Assembly (NCBI GenBank): GCA_964485815.1
Contig: CAZAJX010000004.1
Span: forward strand, 8,847-72,846
From: SFLA01 sp964485815
Lineage (GTDB): Bacteria > Bacillota > Clostridia > Oscillospirales > CAG-382
DNA: 64,000 nucleotides
Reading direction: 5' to 3'
Shown: positions 1 to 9,269 of the stretch, one piece after another
How the letters are laid out: each line of letters begins with the position of its first letter
Numbering within the stretch: the stretch's first letter is position 1
Notes under the pieces: model-generated
Told to the model about the DNA's origin: nothing
Databases searched by the model: none
What the model saw: the letters and a program-made list of their open reading frames with translations, nothing else
Made by a program: the position numbers and the translations under genes

Positions 1-2
1 AC

Positions 3-1346
3 GGTCTTATCACCTATATGCGTACCGATTCACTCCGTGTTTCCGATGAAGCGAGAGATGCCGCAAAGGAATATATAGTCGGCAAGTACGGCGAAAAATA
101 TTATCCTTCCACACCCAATATATACAAGGTGAAAAAAGGCTCCCAGGATGCTCACGAAGCTATCCGTCCTTCCGATCCCACTCTTGCGCCAGAAATGATC
201 AAAAACCGTCTTACTGCAGATCAATATCGGGTTTATAAGCTCATATACGATCGTTTCATCGCAAGCCAGATGAAGCCTGCGGAAATAGATACCGTTTCTG
301 TCGATCTGGATGCTGCAGGTAACGTGTTCCGCGCTACCGGCGCAACCGTACGATTCCCCGGTTATCTCGTTATTTGCGACGATTCCGATACCGGCGATGA
401 CGAGATCGCAAAGGATAAGCTTCCCGCACTCAGCGAAAACGAGCATTGCCTCTGTTCCGGAATTTTGCCCGAGCAGCATTTTACCGCACCTCCCTTCAGA
501 TATACCGAAGGATCACTGGTTAAAATGCTGGAGGAAAAAGGAATTGGCAGACCTTCCACCATCGTTACGACCATTACTACCATAATTTCCCGCGGATATG
601 TGGTAAGAGAGGGCAAATCCCTTGTGCCCACCGAGCTTGGCTTTGTTACCACCGATCTTATGATGAACGCCTTTTCGGGAATTGTTGATTATAACTTCAC
701 TGCGCAGATGGAAGAAGATCTCGATGAGATCGAATCCGGCAACAAGGATTATATAAAGGTTTTGGAAAGCTTTTATGCGGATCTTATGGCGGAGCTCAAG
801 ACCGCCGAAGAGCAGATAGGCAACACAAAAATAACGGTTGAACCCGAAAAGACAGATATGATCTGCGAAAAATGCGGTTCCGTAATGGTAGTCCGCAACG
901 GACGTTTCGGAAAGTTCGCAGCTTGTCCCAACTATCCCAAGTGTAAAAACACAAAACCTCTTGAGCCCGAAAAGAAGCCTTTGGAGGCAAAAGAGATAAT
1001 TTCCGATGAGAAATGTCCCACCTGCGGCGGCGAAATGGTATTGCGCAAGGGCAAGTACGGAAGCTTCTTCGCTTGCCGTTCTTATCCCGAGTGTAAGACC
1101 ACACTTCCCGTTATAAAAGACAGCGGCGTAGTGTGCCCCAACTGCGGTAAACGTATCGTTGTCCGCCAGAGCAAGAAAAAGACAACGTATTACGTTTGCG
1201 AGGATTCTTCCTGCGGATTTATTTCCTGGGATATACCTCAGACAAGAAAGTGTCCCCAGTGCGGAGATATAGTTTTAAAGAAAAAGAACAAAGATCAGTA
1301 TTATTGCCGCAGTAATTGCGGCTGGACAGAGGAAAGCAAAAAATGA
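3..1346 (+). CDS. topA: DNA topoisomerase I, C-terminal part (cut by left edge)
   Basis: Type IA topoisomerase that relaxes negatively supercoiled DNA through a transient 5'-phosphotyrosine. The open frame runs off the left edge. Its first residues are GLITYMRTDS, the family's active-site motif, so the catalytic tyrosine is the codon at 15-17 and the N-terminal Toprim domain lies outside the window. GIGRPST (about 541-561) is another family motif. The C-terminus carries four Cys4 zinc-ribbon modules (starting near 862, 1015, 1135 and 1252), as is usual for long bacterial TopA. The stop overlaps the plsX start (ATGA), suggesting cotranscription. Identification is secure; the true start is not visible. 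Confidence 0.97.
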   Translation, partial: GLITYMRTDSLRVSDEARDAAKEYIVGKYGEKYYPSTPNIYKVKKGSQDAHEAIRPSDPTLAPEMIKNRLTADQYRVYKLIYDRFIASQMKPAEIDTVSVDLDAAGNVFRATGATVRFPGYLVICDDSDTGDDEIAKDKLPALSENEHCLCSGILPEQHFTAPPFRYTEGSLVKMLEEKGIGRPSTIVTTITTIISRGYVVREGKSLVPTELGFVTTDLMMNAFSGIVDYNFTAQMEEDLDEIESGNKDYIKVLESFYADLMAELKTAEEQIGNTKITVEPEKTDMICEKCGSVMVVRNGRFGKFAACPNYPKCKNTKPLEPEKKPLEAKEIISDEKCPTCGGEMVLRKGKYGSFFACRSYPECKTTLPVIKDSGVVCPNCGKRIVVRQSKKKTTYYVCEDSSCGFISWDIPQTRKCPQCGDIVLKKKNKDQYYCRSNCGWTEESKK

Positions 1347-2347
1347 GAACGACAATCGCAGTTGATGCAATGGGCGGCGATAAAGCCCCTCAATCGGTTA
1401 TAGGAGGCGCGTTGCTTGCCGCCGCACAGTTGCCTATAGATATTATTCTTGTCGGTGACAGTGATACGATCTACACCGATATCAGTAACAGAGGCGCAAT
1501 GCCTTCCAATATTTCCGTGGTACACGCAAACAGCGTTATAACGATGGAGGATTCACCTGCATCCGTACTCAAGGAAAAATCAGATTGCTCTATGGCAGTT
1601 GCGGCAGAGCTTGTTAAGGACGGAAAGGCAGATGCACTTGTGTCTGCCGGAAACACCGGTGCGCTTTTCACTGTGTCCTCCCTTAAGATACGCCGTCTTC
1701 CCGGCATCCGCCGCGCGGCGCTCGGCGCAGTGGTTCCCCTTGAAAATCCCGTACTCATCGTGGATTCGGGCGCAAATACGGATGCTACTCCCGAACTGTT
1801 GCGCACCTTTGCTCATATGGGGAGCCTTTATGCCAACCTTGTAATGGGAATAGATGTTCCCCGCGTAGGACTTGTTAACAACGGCAGTGAACCCACCAAG
1901 GGCACGCCTCTTTATTCCGAAACCAACGCGTTGCTTTCAAACGAAAAGGAAATTAACTTTATCGGCAACGTAGAGGGCAGGGATATTCCTTGCAATACCT
2001 GCGACGTAGTCGTCTGTGATGGTTTTACCGGCAACATATTGCTTAAAACCATCGAAGGTATGGGATTGTTTATGAAGAGCAAGCTTAAGAGCATCTTCTA
2101 TGCAAACCGTATGACAAAAGTTGCGGGCGCTCTTACCAAAAAGCAAATTACCGCCCTCAAAAAGCAGATCGACCACCGTGAGCACGGCGGTGCGCCTTTC
2201 CTCGGTTTGGCAAAGCCTGTGGTTAAAGCTCACGGCAGCTCCGATGAAAAAAGCATCTTCACCGCCATCAGACAGGCAAAGACCTTCCACGAAAGCGGTC
2301 TTGTACAAAGACTAAAGGAGGCGATACAGAATGAATCATCAAATTGA
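1343..2347 (+). CDS. plsX: Phosphate acyltransferase PlsX
   Basis: Converts acyl-ACP to acyl-phosphate, the donor for PlsY in membrane phospholipid synthesis; a peripheral membrane protein. The N-terminus has the family signature AVDAMGGDKAP (residues 5-15), and SAGNTGALF and DGFTGN segments follow; 334 residues is the usual length. I chose the ATG at 1343, which overlaps the topA stop and follows AGAGGAAA, over an in-frame TTG at 1316 inside topA. The 3' end overlaps rnc by 17 nt. No acpP lies between plsX and rnc, although many Firmicutes have it there. Confidence 0.96.
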   Translation: MRTTIAVDAMGGDKAPQSVIGGALLAAAQLPIDIILVGDSDTIYTDISNRGAMPSNISVVHANSVITMEDSPASVLKEKSDCSMAVAAELVKDGKADALVSAGNTGALFTVSSLKIRRLPGIRRAALGAVVPLENPVLIVDSGANTDATPELLRTFAHMGSLYANLVMGIDVPRVGLVNNGSEPTKGTPLYSETNALLSNEKEINFIGNVEGRDIPCNTCDVVVCDGFTGNILLKTIEGMGLFMKSKLKSIFYANRMTKVAGALTKKQITALKKQIDHREHGGAPFLGLAKPVVKAHGSSDEKSIFTAIRQAKTFHESGLVQRLKEAIQNESSN

Positions 2348-3056
2348 ACCGTTGCCTTACGTTGAATTGGAAAAAAGAATAGGCTACGTGTTCCGCAATA
2401 AAGATTTTCTTCTCACCGCACTCACTCATTCTTCATTTGTAAACGAAACAAAGCAAAAAACCTCACTTCGTTCCAACGAACGTCTTGAGTTTTTGGGAGA
2501 TTCCATATTGTCCGTTATCGTTTCCGAGCATATATACCGTTCCTCTCCCGAGCTTGACGAAGGCTATCTCACAAGAATAAGAGCAAACATCGTTTGTGAG
2601 AATTCACTCAGCGAATTTGCCCGCGAGATCGAGCTGGGAAGCTATCTCCGTATGGGACACGGCGAAGCCGTAACCAACGGAAGGGACAGAAAGAGCACGG
2701 TGGCGGATGCTTTCGAGGCATTGCTTGCCGCAATTTATCTTGACGGCGGTATAGATCAGGCAAGAAGATTTCTTATGCCCCGTGTTAAAAAGGCGCTTTC
2801 CAAAATATCCAAAGGCGGAAACGAGGATTATAAATCCCGCTTGCAAAAGATCGTTCAGCAGACTCCCGAAGAAATACTTGAATACGTACTTATCGGCGAG
2901 GAAGGACCTCCTCATGACAGAGTGTTTACATTCCGCGTAATGCTCAACTCAAACTGCTTGGGTGAAGGCGTAGGCAGAACCAAGCGTGAGGCAGAGCAAA
3001 ACGCCGCAAGAGAAGCTCTTTCGGTTTTGGGTGAGCTTGATGAAGAACCATCGTAA
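2331..3056 (+). CDS. rnc: Ribonuclease III
   Basis: Double-strand-specific endoribonuclease that processes rRNA precursors and structured mRNAs. The catalytic signature NERLEFLGDS spans residues 49-58, and the second acidic pair lies in DAFEALLAAIYLDGG (D126 and E129), so all four metal-binding acidic residues are present. A C-terminal double-stranded RNA-binding domain (about 160-235) starts at DYKSRLQKIVQQ. The 241-residue length is normal. The start lies inside the plsX 3' end, after an AGGAGG-like site, so translation is probably coupled. Confidence 0.97.
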   Translation: MNHQIEPLPYVELEKRIGYVFRNKDFLLTALTHSSFVNETKQKTSLRSNERLEFLGDSILSVIVSEHIYRSSPELDEGYLTRIRANIVCENSLSEFAREIELGSYLRMGHGEAVTNGRDRKSTVADAFEALLAAIYLDGGIDQARRFLMPRVKKALSKISKGGNEDYKSRLQKIVQQTPEEILEYVLIGEEGPPHDRVFTFRVMLNSNCLGEGVGRTKREAEQNAAREALSVLGELDEEPS

Positions 3057-4035
3057 CATACCGGTTTTTATCCCTCAGGAGGGATGTCCCAACGCCTGCG
3101 TGTTTTGCTCCCAGAAAAAAATAACGGGAGTAGACCGTCGCGCCGAGCTTGATACTTTTCGTGCTACCGTGGATAAAGCCTTGGAAAAGGAGTGGCAGGA
3201 AAGCGAAATAGCCTTTTTCGGCGGAAGCTTTACCGCTATTGACAAAGGGCGTATGATCTCTCTTCTCGATGCGGCGTATGAATACGTTCATATAGGAAAG
3301 ATCAACGGAATACGCATTTCCACCCGTCCCGATTTTATTGATGAGGCGGTGCTTGAAATATTAAAAAGCAGGGGAGTAACCTCTATCGAATTGGGAGTGC
3401 AAAGTGTTTCGGATAAAGTGCTTTCGGCTTCCGGAAGAGGACACACCGGTGAAGACAGCGAAAAAGCTTGTAAATTAATTAAAAAATACGGTTTCCGTCT
3501 GGGCGGACAGATGATGGTTGGCTTGCCTTTGTCAACGGCGGAGGATGAGCTTGCCACCGCTCAAGCCATTTGTGATTGGGGCGCGGACGAAACCCGTATT
3601 TATCCCACTGTTGTTTTCGAAGATACACCCTTATACCGTATGACGTTAAACGGAGAATATACACCTCTTTCCTTGGATGATGCCGTTTCCCGTTGCGCCG
3701 ATTGTATGGATATATTTTTATCCCGCGGGGTAAAGGTTTTGCGTGTAGGACTGCACGCTTCAGAGCAGTTGGTCTCCGCTCCCTTCGGCGCTACGCATCC
3801 CGCTATGGGTGAATTGGTGGAAAGCGAATTATACCGCAGGCGGATAGATGCCCTTATCGGAGAAACACGGGGAAAAAAGCTGTCGGTCTACGTTTCTGCT
3901 TCCGCTTGCTCAAAGGCTGCGGGACAGCACAGAAAGAATACTGAATATTTTAAGAATACATACGGTTTTTCCAATGTTTCGGTTTACGGAACCGATATGC
4001 CGGACTATACGGCGAAAATATGTATAGAGGATTGA
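3040..4035 (+). CDS. Radical SAM protein, Elp3-like
   Basis: A radical S-adenosylmethionine protein. CPNACVFC near the N-terminus (C16, C20, C23 from this start) is the CxxxCxxC motif for the 4Fe-4S cluster, followed by FFGGSFTAI and the TRPD and ELGVQS segments common in Elp3/HemN-type radical SAM barrels. It lacks the acetyltransferase domain of true Elp3. The gene overlaps rnc, and a related gene often sits between rnc and smc in Clostridia. The substrate is unknown; an RNA-modification role is only a guess. The ATG at 3040 follows GGGTGAG; GTG at 3031 or 2986 are in-frame alternatives deeper inside rnc. Confidence 0.85.
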   Translation: MKNHRNIPVFIPQEGCPNACVFCSQKKITGVDRRAELDTFRATVDKALEKEWQESEIAFFGGSFTAIDKGRMISLLDAAYEYVHIGKINGIRISTRPDFIDEAVLEILKSRGVTSIELGVQSVSDKVLSASGRGHTGEDSEKACKLIKKYGFRLGGQMMVGLPLSTAEDELATAQAICDWGADETRIYPTVVFEDTPLYRMTLNGEYTPLSLDDAVSRCADCMDIFLSRGVKVLRVGLHASEQLVSAPFGATHPAMGELVESELYRRRIDALIGETRGKKLSVYVSASACSKAAGQHRKNTEYFKNTYGFSNVSVYGTDMPDYTAKICIED

Positions 4036-4039
4036 TTTT

Positions 4040-7000
4040 TTGAAACTTAAAAGTATAGAAATGCAGGGGTTCAAATCGTTCCCCGATAAAACGCGAATAA
4101 CCTTTGATGACGGTGTTACCGCCATCATAGGACCTAACGGAAGCGGTAAATCCAATATTTCCGATGCGGTTCGCTGGGTGTTGGGCGAAATGTCCATGAA
4201 GAGTCTGCGCGGAAGCAAGATGGAGGACGTTATTTTTAACGGTACGCCCAACCGTCCCGCCGCAAACTTTTCTTCTGTTTCTCTTACCCTTGATACCACC
4301 GCAGAATACGACCGCCACGCACAGACCTTTATGTCTATTTCCGAAGAAGAAAAAAGTACAGAGGAAAAAAAGGACGAATATAAGCTTCACGACGGTACCG
4401 AGGTAACCATTACCAGAAAGTACTACAGAAGTGGCGAAAGTGAATATTATATCAACAAAAAGCAGGTCAGATTAAAGGATATCTACGAGCTGTTTTACGA
4501 TACCGGTATCGGCAGAGAAGGATATTCTGTTATCTCTCAGGGTAAAATATCCGAAGTCCTTTCCCAGAAGGGGCACGAGAGAAGAGATATCTTTGAAGAA
4601 GCCGCAGGTATTTCCAAATTCCGTTATAAAAAAGCAGAGGCGGAAAGAAAGCTTGCGGAAACCGAAAATAACCTTGTAAGAATCAACGATATATTGAGCG
4701 AGGTATCCTCCCGTATCGGTCCTCTTGAAAAAGAGGCTGAAAACGCAAAGAAATATCTTGTGCTTTCCGAAGAGAAAAAAGGTCTGGAGATCACTCTCTG
4801 GCTGGATAAGATAGATAAGCTCCGTGTGGATCTGGAGCGTAACGCAACAGAAACCGCAGGTGCCCGTCTGACACTGGATAACTGTGAAAATGACGTGCGA
4901 ACCCTTGACTATAAGCTTGATAACGCTCTCCGCGAGGGATACGATATCGGACGTGAGCTTTCCGAAACCGAGCGTCTTATTTCCGAAAGCGAGAAGAATA
5001 TCGCCGCCGTAGAATCCGAAAAAGCACTTCGTATGAATGATGCGGAGCATTACCGCCGCATGGCAAGTCAGTACGCGGAAGATGTTTCCAGAAATAATCG
5101 GGAGCTTTCCTTGGCATCCGATATGCTCTCTGCCGCCTTGTCGGTTGGTGAAGAGCTTAAAAACGAACAGGAAAAGGTCAGATCCGAATTCGAACTGGCA
5201 GAACGCGCTTATGCAGAATACCGCGATATAGCAGTGTCCTGCACCGAGAAGGAGCAAAAGGCCGTTTCCGATCAAACTAACGCATACGAATACGTTTCCG
5301 GCTTGCGTGAAACTTACGCGGCGCTCAAAGCTAAATCAGAGGAAACCGTTCGTGCCCGCGATGAAGCGGAAGCACAACTTAACGCCTCTGCCGCGCGCGT
5401 GTCCGAGCTTTCTTTGGCTCTTGAGAAGGCAAGTGCTGATCTGGCACAGGCTGAAAGTAAAGTAAACGAGAGCGCCGAAAATAATCTTGAGGCAAACAAA
5501 AAGTGCGAAGAAAACAGAACTGCCAGAAATAAGCTTAACGATGAGCTTTCGGCGGTAAATCTTGATATTTCCGCCCTTGAGCACCGCAGAGAAAATCTGC
5601 GCCGAATGGAAGCGCTGTTTGAAGGGTATTCCGATGGCGTTAAAAACGTAATGAGCGCATCCGGCAAGGAGCTTAACGGTATAGTCGGTACGGTTTCATC
5701 CGTTGTTTCCACCGATGAAAAATATGTTCTTGCTCTTGAAACCGCTTTGGGTGCATCCGCACAGTTCATAATAACCGAAAAGGAAGAGGATGCAAAAAAA
5801 GCCGTACGGCATCTTAAAAATACCGCAGGCGGCAGAGCAACCTTCCTTCCCATAGACACGGTAACGGGCAACAGAGTAAATGAAGAGCCCTTCAAAAATG
5901 TAAAGGGCTATCTCGGTATTGCTTCCGATCTCGTTAAGACAGATAAAAAGTTCCGCAAGGTGATCGATGATCTTCTCGGCAGAACCATTCTTACCGATAA
6001 TATGGATTCCGCTACAGCCGCCGCAGCGTCCTGCGGTTATAAGGTCAAAGCTGTTACTCTCGATGGACAGGTAGTCAACCCCGGCGGAAGTATTACCGGC
6101 GGCAGTACCCATAAAAAAGCAGGTCTTTTCACCCGCGCTATGGATATTGACCGACTCACCGGCGAAATAGGCGCAAAAAATACTCAGGCGGAAAAGCTGT
6201 CTGCTGCTCTTGCGGAGCTTGATTCCGCATACGAAGAGCTTTGTTCTTCCCGCGTCAATACCGAGGAGCAGTATAACTCTGCCGTAGCATACCGTAACGA
6301 TTGTATTCGTGCGTGCGATGGCGCCAAGGTGCGATTGGAAGAAGAAAACAATCATAACGAGTCGATCAGACTTCAGGCTTCCAGACAGGAGCAGGATGCG
6401 GTCGTTGCTCTTGAAGCAACCGAAAAACAGCTTACCGAAGCCGAGGAAAAGCTTGCTTCCCTCCGCGCATATGCCGAGCAATGCTCTGCGGAAAACGCAT
6501 CAGCTAAGGAAAACGAGCAATCCTCCTTTGACGAATGTAACCGTATACGTGTTGCTCTCTTTGAAAAGACTTCTTCTTACGAAAGACAGAGCGCTCATAT
6601 ACGTTCTCTTACCGAAAAGAAGGAGGGTATTCAGAACAGAATAAGCGATATTGAGGATGCTATCCGTCAGGCTGAGCAAAGCGCTTTGTCTGCGGAAGCG
6701 GCGCTCGCCGAATATGATACCCGCAAGCTTGCCATCGCCGAGGAAGCAAAGCAGCACAGAGAAAAGCTGGCACAGCTTCTTAATTCCCGTGATGAATCCG
6801 AAAAGAGTGCGGTCAGTATCCGCGGACTTGTTAAAGAAGCGCAAATCAAAAAAGAAGAAGCGCTGCGCAGATTTACCGAGCTTGAATCCCGCGGACAAAA
6901 TCTTAATACCGATTACGATTCTGTTTCGGCTAAGCTCTGGGATGAATACGAGCTTACATATACCAACGCCTGCGCTTACAGACTGCCTGCCGAGCAAATG

Positions 7001-7678
7001 ACTTCTGCGGCAACCCGCGTTGCTTCTCTCCGTGCAAAGATCCGCGCTATGGGACATATCAACGTAAACGCTGTTGAGGAATACAAAACGGAAAAAGAAC
7101 GTTTCGATTTCCTTACTGCTCAAACAGACGATCTTAATAAGACACGCCGTCAGCTTGATTCTACCATCGAAAAGCTGTCCCGCACGATGAAGGATACGTT
7201 TATCGATTGCTTTGAGCGCATAAATTCTGCTTTCGGCAGAACCTTTGCCGCACTGTTCGGCGGCGGTTCCGGCAGAGTTGAGCTTGAAGACCCCAACAAT
7301 CCTTTGGAATGCGGCATAGATATTATCTTAAGACCTCCCGGAAAGAGTGTAAAGAGTATATCTCTTCTGTCCGGCGGTGAGCAGTCCTTTGCCGCTATCG
7401 CTTTGTATCTTGCATTGCAGGAGATCAATCCTTCGCCTTTCTGTATTTTCGATGAGATCGAATCCGCATTGGACGATGTGAACCTGGCAAAATTCGCAGA
7501 TTACGTTCGTGAACACAGCGAATCCACCCAGTATATTCTTATTACTCACCGCCGCGGAACGATGGAGCGTGCCGACGTGTTGTACGGCGTTACCATGTAC
7601 GAAAGAGGCGTTTCCAATTATCTGCGTCTTAACGTGGATATGATGGAAGAGAATATCAAAAAATACAGTCATTCATAA
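4040..7678 (+). CDS. smc: Chromosome segregation protein SMC
   Basis: Structural maintenance of chromosomes ATPase; with ScpA and ScpB it compacts and resolves newly replicated DNA. The start is a TTG after AGAGG. Walker A GPNGSGKSN is at residues 31-39. Long coiled coils flank a hinge (about 520-680), and the C-terminal head has the signature LSGGEQS (about residue 1110) and Walker B FCIFDEIESALD. At 1212 residues it is slightly longer than usual. A Lys/Glu-rich insertion lies near residues 105-120 (EEEKSTEEKKDE). It sits between the radical SAM gene and ftsY, as is typical in Firmicutes. Confidence 0.97.
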   Translation: MKLKSIEMQGFKSFPDKTRITFDDGVTAIIGPNGSGKSNISDAVRWVLGEMSMKSLRGSKMEDVIFNGTPNRPAANFSSVSLTLDTTAEYDRHAQTFMSISEEEKSTEEKKDEYKLHDGTEVTITRKYYRSGESEYYINKKQVRLKDIYELFYDTGIGREGYSVISQGKISEVLSQKGHERRDIFEEAAGISKFRYKKAEAERKLAETENNLVRINDILSEVSSRIGPLEKEAENAKKYLVLSEEKKGLEITLWLDKIDKLRVDLERNATETAGARLTLDNCENDVRTLDYKLDNALREGYDIGRELSETERLISESEKNIAAVESEKALRMNDAEHYRRMASQYAEDVSRNNRELSLASDMLSAALSVGEELKNEQEKVRSEFELAERAYAEYRDIAVSCTEKEQKAVSDQTNAYEYVSGLRETYAALKAKSEETVRARDEAEAQLNASAARVSELSLALEKASADLAQAESKVNESAENNLEANKKCEENRTARNKLNDELSAVNLDISALEHRRENLRRMEALFEGYSDGVKNVMSASGKELNGIVGTVSSVVSTDEKYVLALETALGASAQFIITEKEEDAKKAVRHLKNTAGGRATFLPIDTVTGNRVNEEPFKNVKGYLGIASDLVKTDKKFRKVIDDLLGRTILTDNMDSATAAAASCGYKVKAVTLDGQVVNPGGSITGGSTHKKAGLFTRAMDIDRLTGEIGAKNTQAEKLSAALAELDSAYEELCSSRVNTEEQYNSAVAYRNDCIRACDGAKVRLEEENNHNESIRLQASRQEQDAVVALEATEKQLTEAEEKLASLRAYAEQCSAENASAKENEQSSFDECNRIRVALFEKTSSYERQSAHIRSLTEKKEGIQNRISDIEDAIRQAEQSALSAEAALAEYDTRKLAIAEEAKQHREKLAQLLNSRDESEKSAVSIRGLVKEAQIKKEEALRRFTELESRGQNLNTDYDSVSAKLWDEYELTYTNACAYRLPAEQMTSAATRVASLRAKIRAMGHINVNAVEEYKTEKERFDFLTAQTDDLNKTRRQLDSTIEKLSRTMKDTFIDCFERINSAFGRTFAALFGGGSGRVELEDPNNPLECGIDIILRPPGKSVKSISLLSGGEQSFAAIALYLALQEINPSPFCIFDEIESALDDVNLAKFADYVREHSESTQYILITHRRGTMERADVLYGVTMYERGVSNYLRLNVDMMEENIKKYSHS

Positions 7679-7690
7679 AAAGGAGCAACA

Positions 7691-8599
7691 ATGGGCTTTT
7701 TTGATAAATTAAAACAAGGTCTTGCGAAGACAAAAGCCGCCTTTATCACTCCGCTTGAAAAGCTCTTTTCATCTGCGGAAAAGGTGGATGAAGATTTTTA
7801 CGATGAGCTTTTGGATGTGCTCATAATGGCAGACGTTGGAGTTGAAACCTCTGATTATATCGTTGAAACTCTTCGTAAAGAGCTTAAAGAGAAAAACATC
7901 TGGGAGGCTGATAAGGCTCGTGAAGAGCTTCGCAGAGTGATGTGCGAAACTATCGGAGAATATATGCCTCTTGAGATAAAAGACGGACTTAACGTTATCC
8001 TCGTTATCGGCGTTAACGGCGCAGGAAAGACCACCTCTATAGGCAAGCTTGCGTCTATGTATAAAGCCGAAGGCAAAAAGGTCATTCTTGCCGCCGCAGA
8101 TACCTTCCGTGCCGCCGCAATCGATCAGCTCGGCGTATGGGCTGACAGAGCAGGCGTGCAGATGATCCGTCAGTCCGAGGGTGCGGATCCCGCCGCAGTT
8201 GTTTTTGATGCGGCTGCAGCCGCCCGCAAGCAAAAGGCGGATGTGCTTATCGTAGATACCGCAGGCAGACTTCACAACAAGAAGAATTTGTTGGATGAAC
8301 TTGCAAAGATCAACCGCGTACTTGACCGTGAGCTTCCCGAAGCCCACAAGGAAACCCTTATAGTTCTGGACGCCACCACCGGTCAGAACGCTATTATGCA
8401 GACACAGGAATTCGGAAAAGCCGCAGGAATTACGGGACTCGTGCTCACAAAGCTTGACGGTACCGCAAAAGGAGGTTTCGTGCTTGCTATCAAGCATACT
8501 CTTGATATTCCCGTGCGCTTTATAGGCGTAGGCGAGGGAGTTGATGATCTGCGTCCCTTTAACCCCGTTGATTTTGTTAAAGCTATGTTCGGAGATTAA
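7691..8599 (+). CDS. ftsY: Signal recognition particle receptor FtsY
   Basis: SRP-family GTPase that docks ribosome-SRP complexes at the membrane for co-translational insertion. The NG domain is complete: P-loop GVNGAGKTTSIGKLA (about 106-120), DTFRAAA, DTAGRLHN and TKLDGTAKGG. The N-terminal A region is very short, so membrane attachment presumably relies on the amphipathic helix around residues 1-20. Its ATG lies 12 nt after smc, behind AGGAG. The usual downstream partners ylxM and ffh are not adjacent here. Confidence 0.97.
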   Translation: MGFFDKLKQGLAKTKAAFITPLEKLFSSAEKVDEDFYDELLDVLIMADVGVETSDYIVETLRKELKEKNIWEADKAREELRRVMCETIGEYMPLEIKDGLNVILVIGVNGAGKTTSIGKLASMYKAEGKKVILAAADTFRAAAIDQLGVWADRAGVQMIRQSEGADPAAVVFDAAAAARKQKADVLIVDTAGRLHNKKNLLDELAKINRVLDRELPEAHKETLIVLDATTGQNAIMQTQEFGKAAGITGLVLTKLDGTAKGGFVLAIKHTLDIPVRFIGVGEGVDDLRPFNPVDFVKAMFGD

Positions 8600-8602
8600 G
8601 AT

Positions 8603-9217
8603 ATGGAACTTGTTTTTGCAACCAATAACAAACATAAAGTCAGCGAACTTCGTGAGCTTTTTCACGGATATTTCGGCGATAAGGTAAATATACTTACTCT
8701 TAAAGACGTCGGTTTCCAAGGTGATATTATCGAAGATGCCGATACCTTCGCAGGGAACGCTTTTATAAAAGCCGATACAGTCTGCCGTTTTTGCGGAAAG
8801 CCTGCCGTTGCGGATGATTCCGGTCTGGTTGTGGATGCTCTCGGCGGAGCGCCGGGGGTTATGTCCGCCCGTTATTCGGGAGAGGATTCGGATGATAAAA
8901 GGAATATCCAAAAATTACTCGGCGAATTGAAAAACGTACCTTTGGAAGAACGTACCGCACGTTTCGTTTGCCATATTTGCTGTGTATTTCCCGATGGGAA
9001 ACGCATTGATTGCGAGGAAAACAGCGAAGGAAGAATTATCTTCGAATGTAAAGGTGACGGTGACTTCGGATACGATCCCGTTTTCCTGAACGAGGAGTAC
9101 GGACTTACCTTTGCGGAAATGGATATGGAAACCAAAAACAAGGTCAGCCACAGAGGCAGAGCGGTAAGAACTTTTGCAGACATATTCGCTTCATCAAATG
9201 TTGACATAATACAGTAA
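8603..9217 (+). CDS. rdgB: XTP/dITP pyrophosphatase (RdgB/HAM1)
   Basis: Hydrolyses non-canonical purine nucleoside triphosphates (XTP, dITP, ITP) to monophosphates, keeping them out of DNA and RNA. Family motifs are present in order: FATNNKHKVSEL at the N-terminus, DDSGLVVDALGGAPGV mid-protein, then GDGDFGYDPVF and SHRGRA. The length of 204 residues is typical. It starts 3 nt after ftsY. Its last codons contain the -35 of a promoter that appears to serve cdaA. Confidence 0.95.
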   Translation: MELVFATNNKHKVSELRELFHGYFGDKVNILTLKDVGFQGDIIEDADTFAGNAFIKADTVCRFCGKPAVADDSGLVVDALGGAPGVMSARYSGEDSDDKRNIQKLLGELKNVPLEERTARFVCHICCVFPDGKRIDCEENSEGRIIFECKGDGDFGYDPVFLNEEYGLTFAEMDMETKNKVSHRGRAVRTFADIFASSNVDIIQ

Positions 9218-9229
9218 ATATGTTATCAT
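9201..9229 (+). promoter_or_regulatory. Sigma-A promoter for cdaA-cdaR
   Basis: TTGACA (9201-9206) and TATCAT (9224-9229) are separated by exactly 17 nt. The -35 lies in the last codons of rdgB. A short palindrome, ATCAT-AAT-ATGAT (9225-9237), covers the -10 and the likely transcription start; its meaning is unknown. Confidence 0.7.
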
Positions 9230-9269
9230 AATATGATGAATTAATTATACTTTACCGGGAGGGAACGGC

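Noticed and set aside
7769..8911. Minus-strand open frame of about 380 codons opposite ftsY and rdgB
   Set aside because: It spans two certain genes on the other strand and shows no conserved motif.
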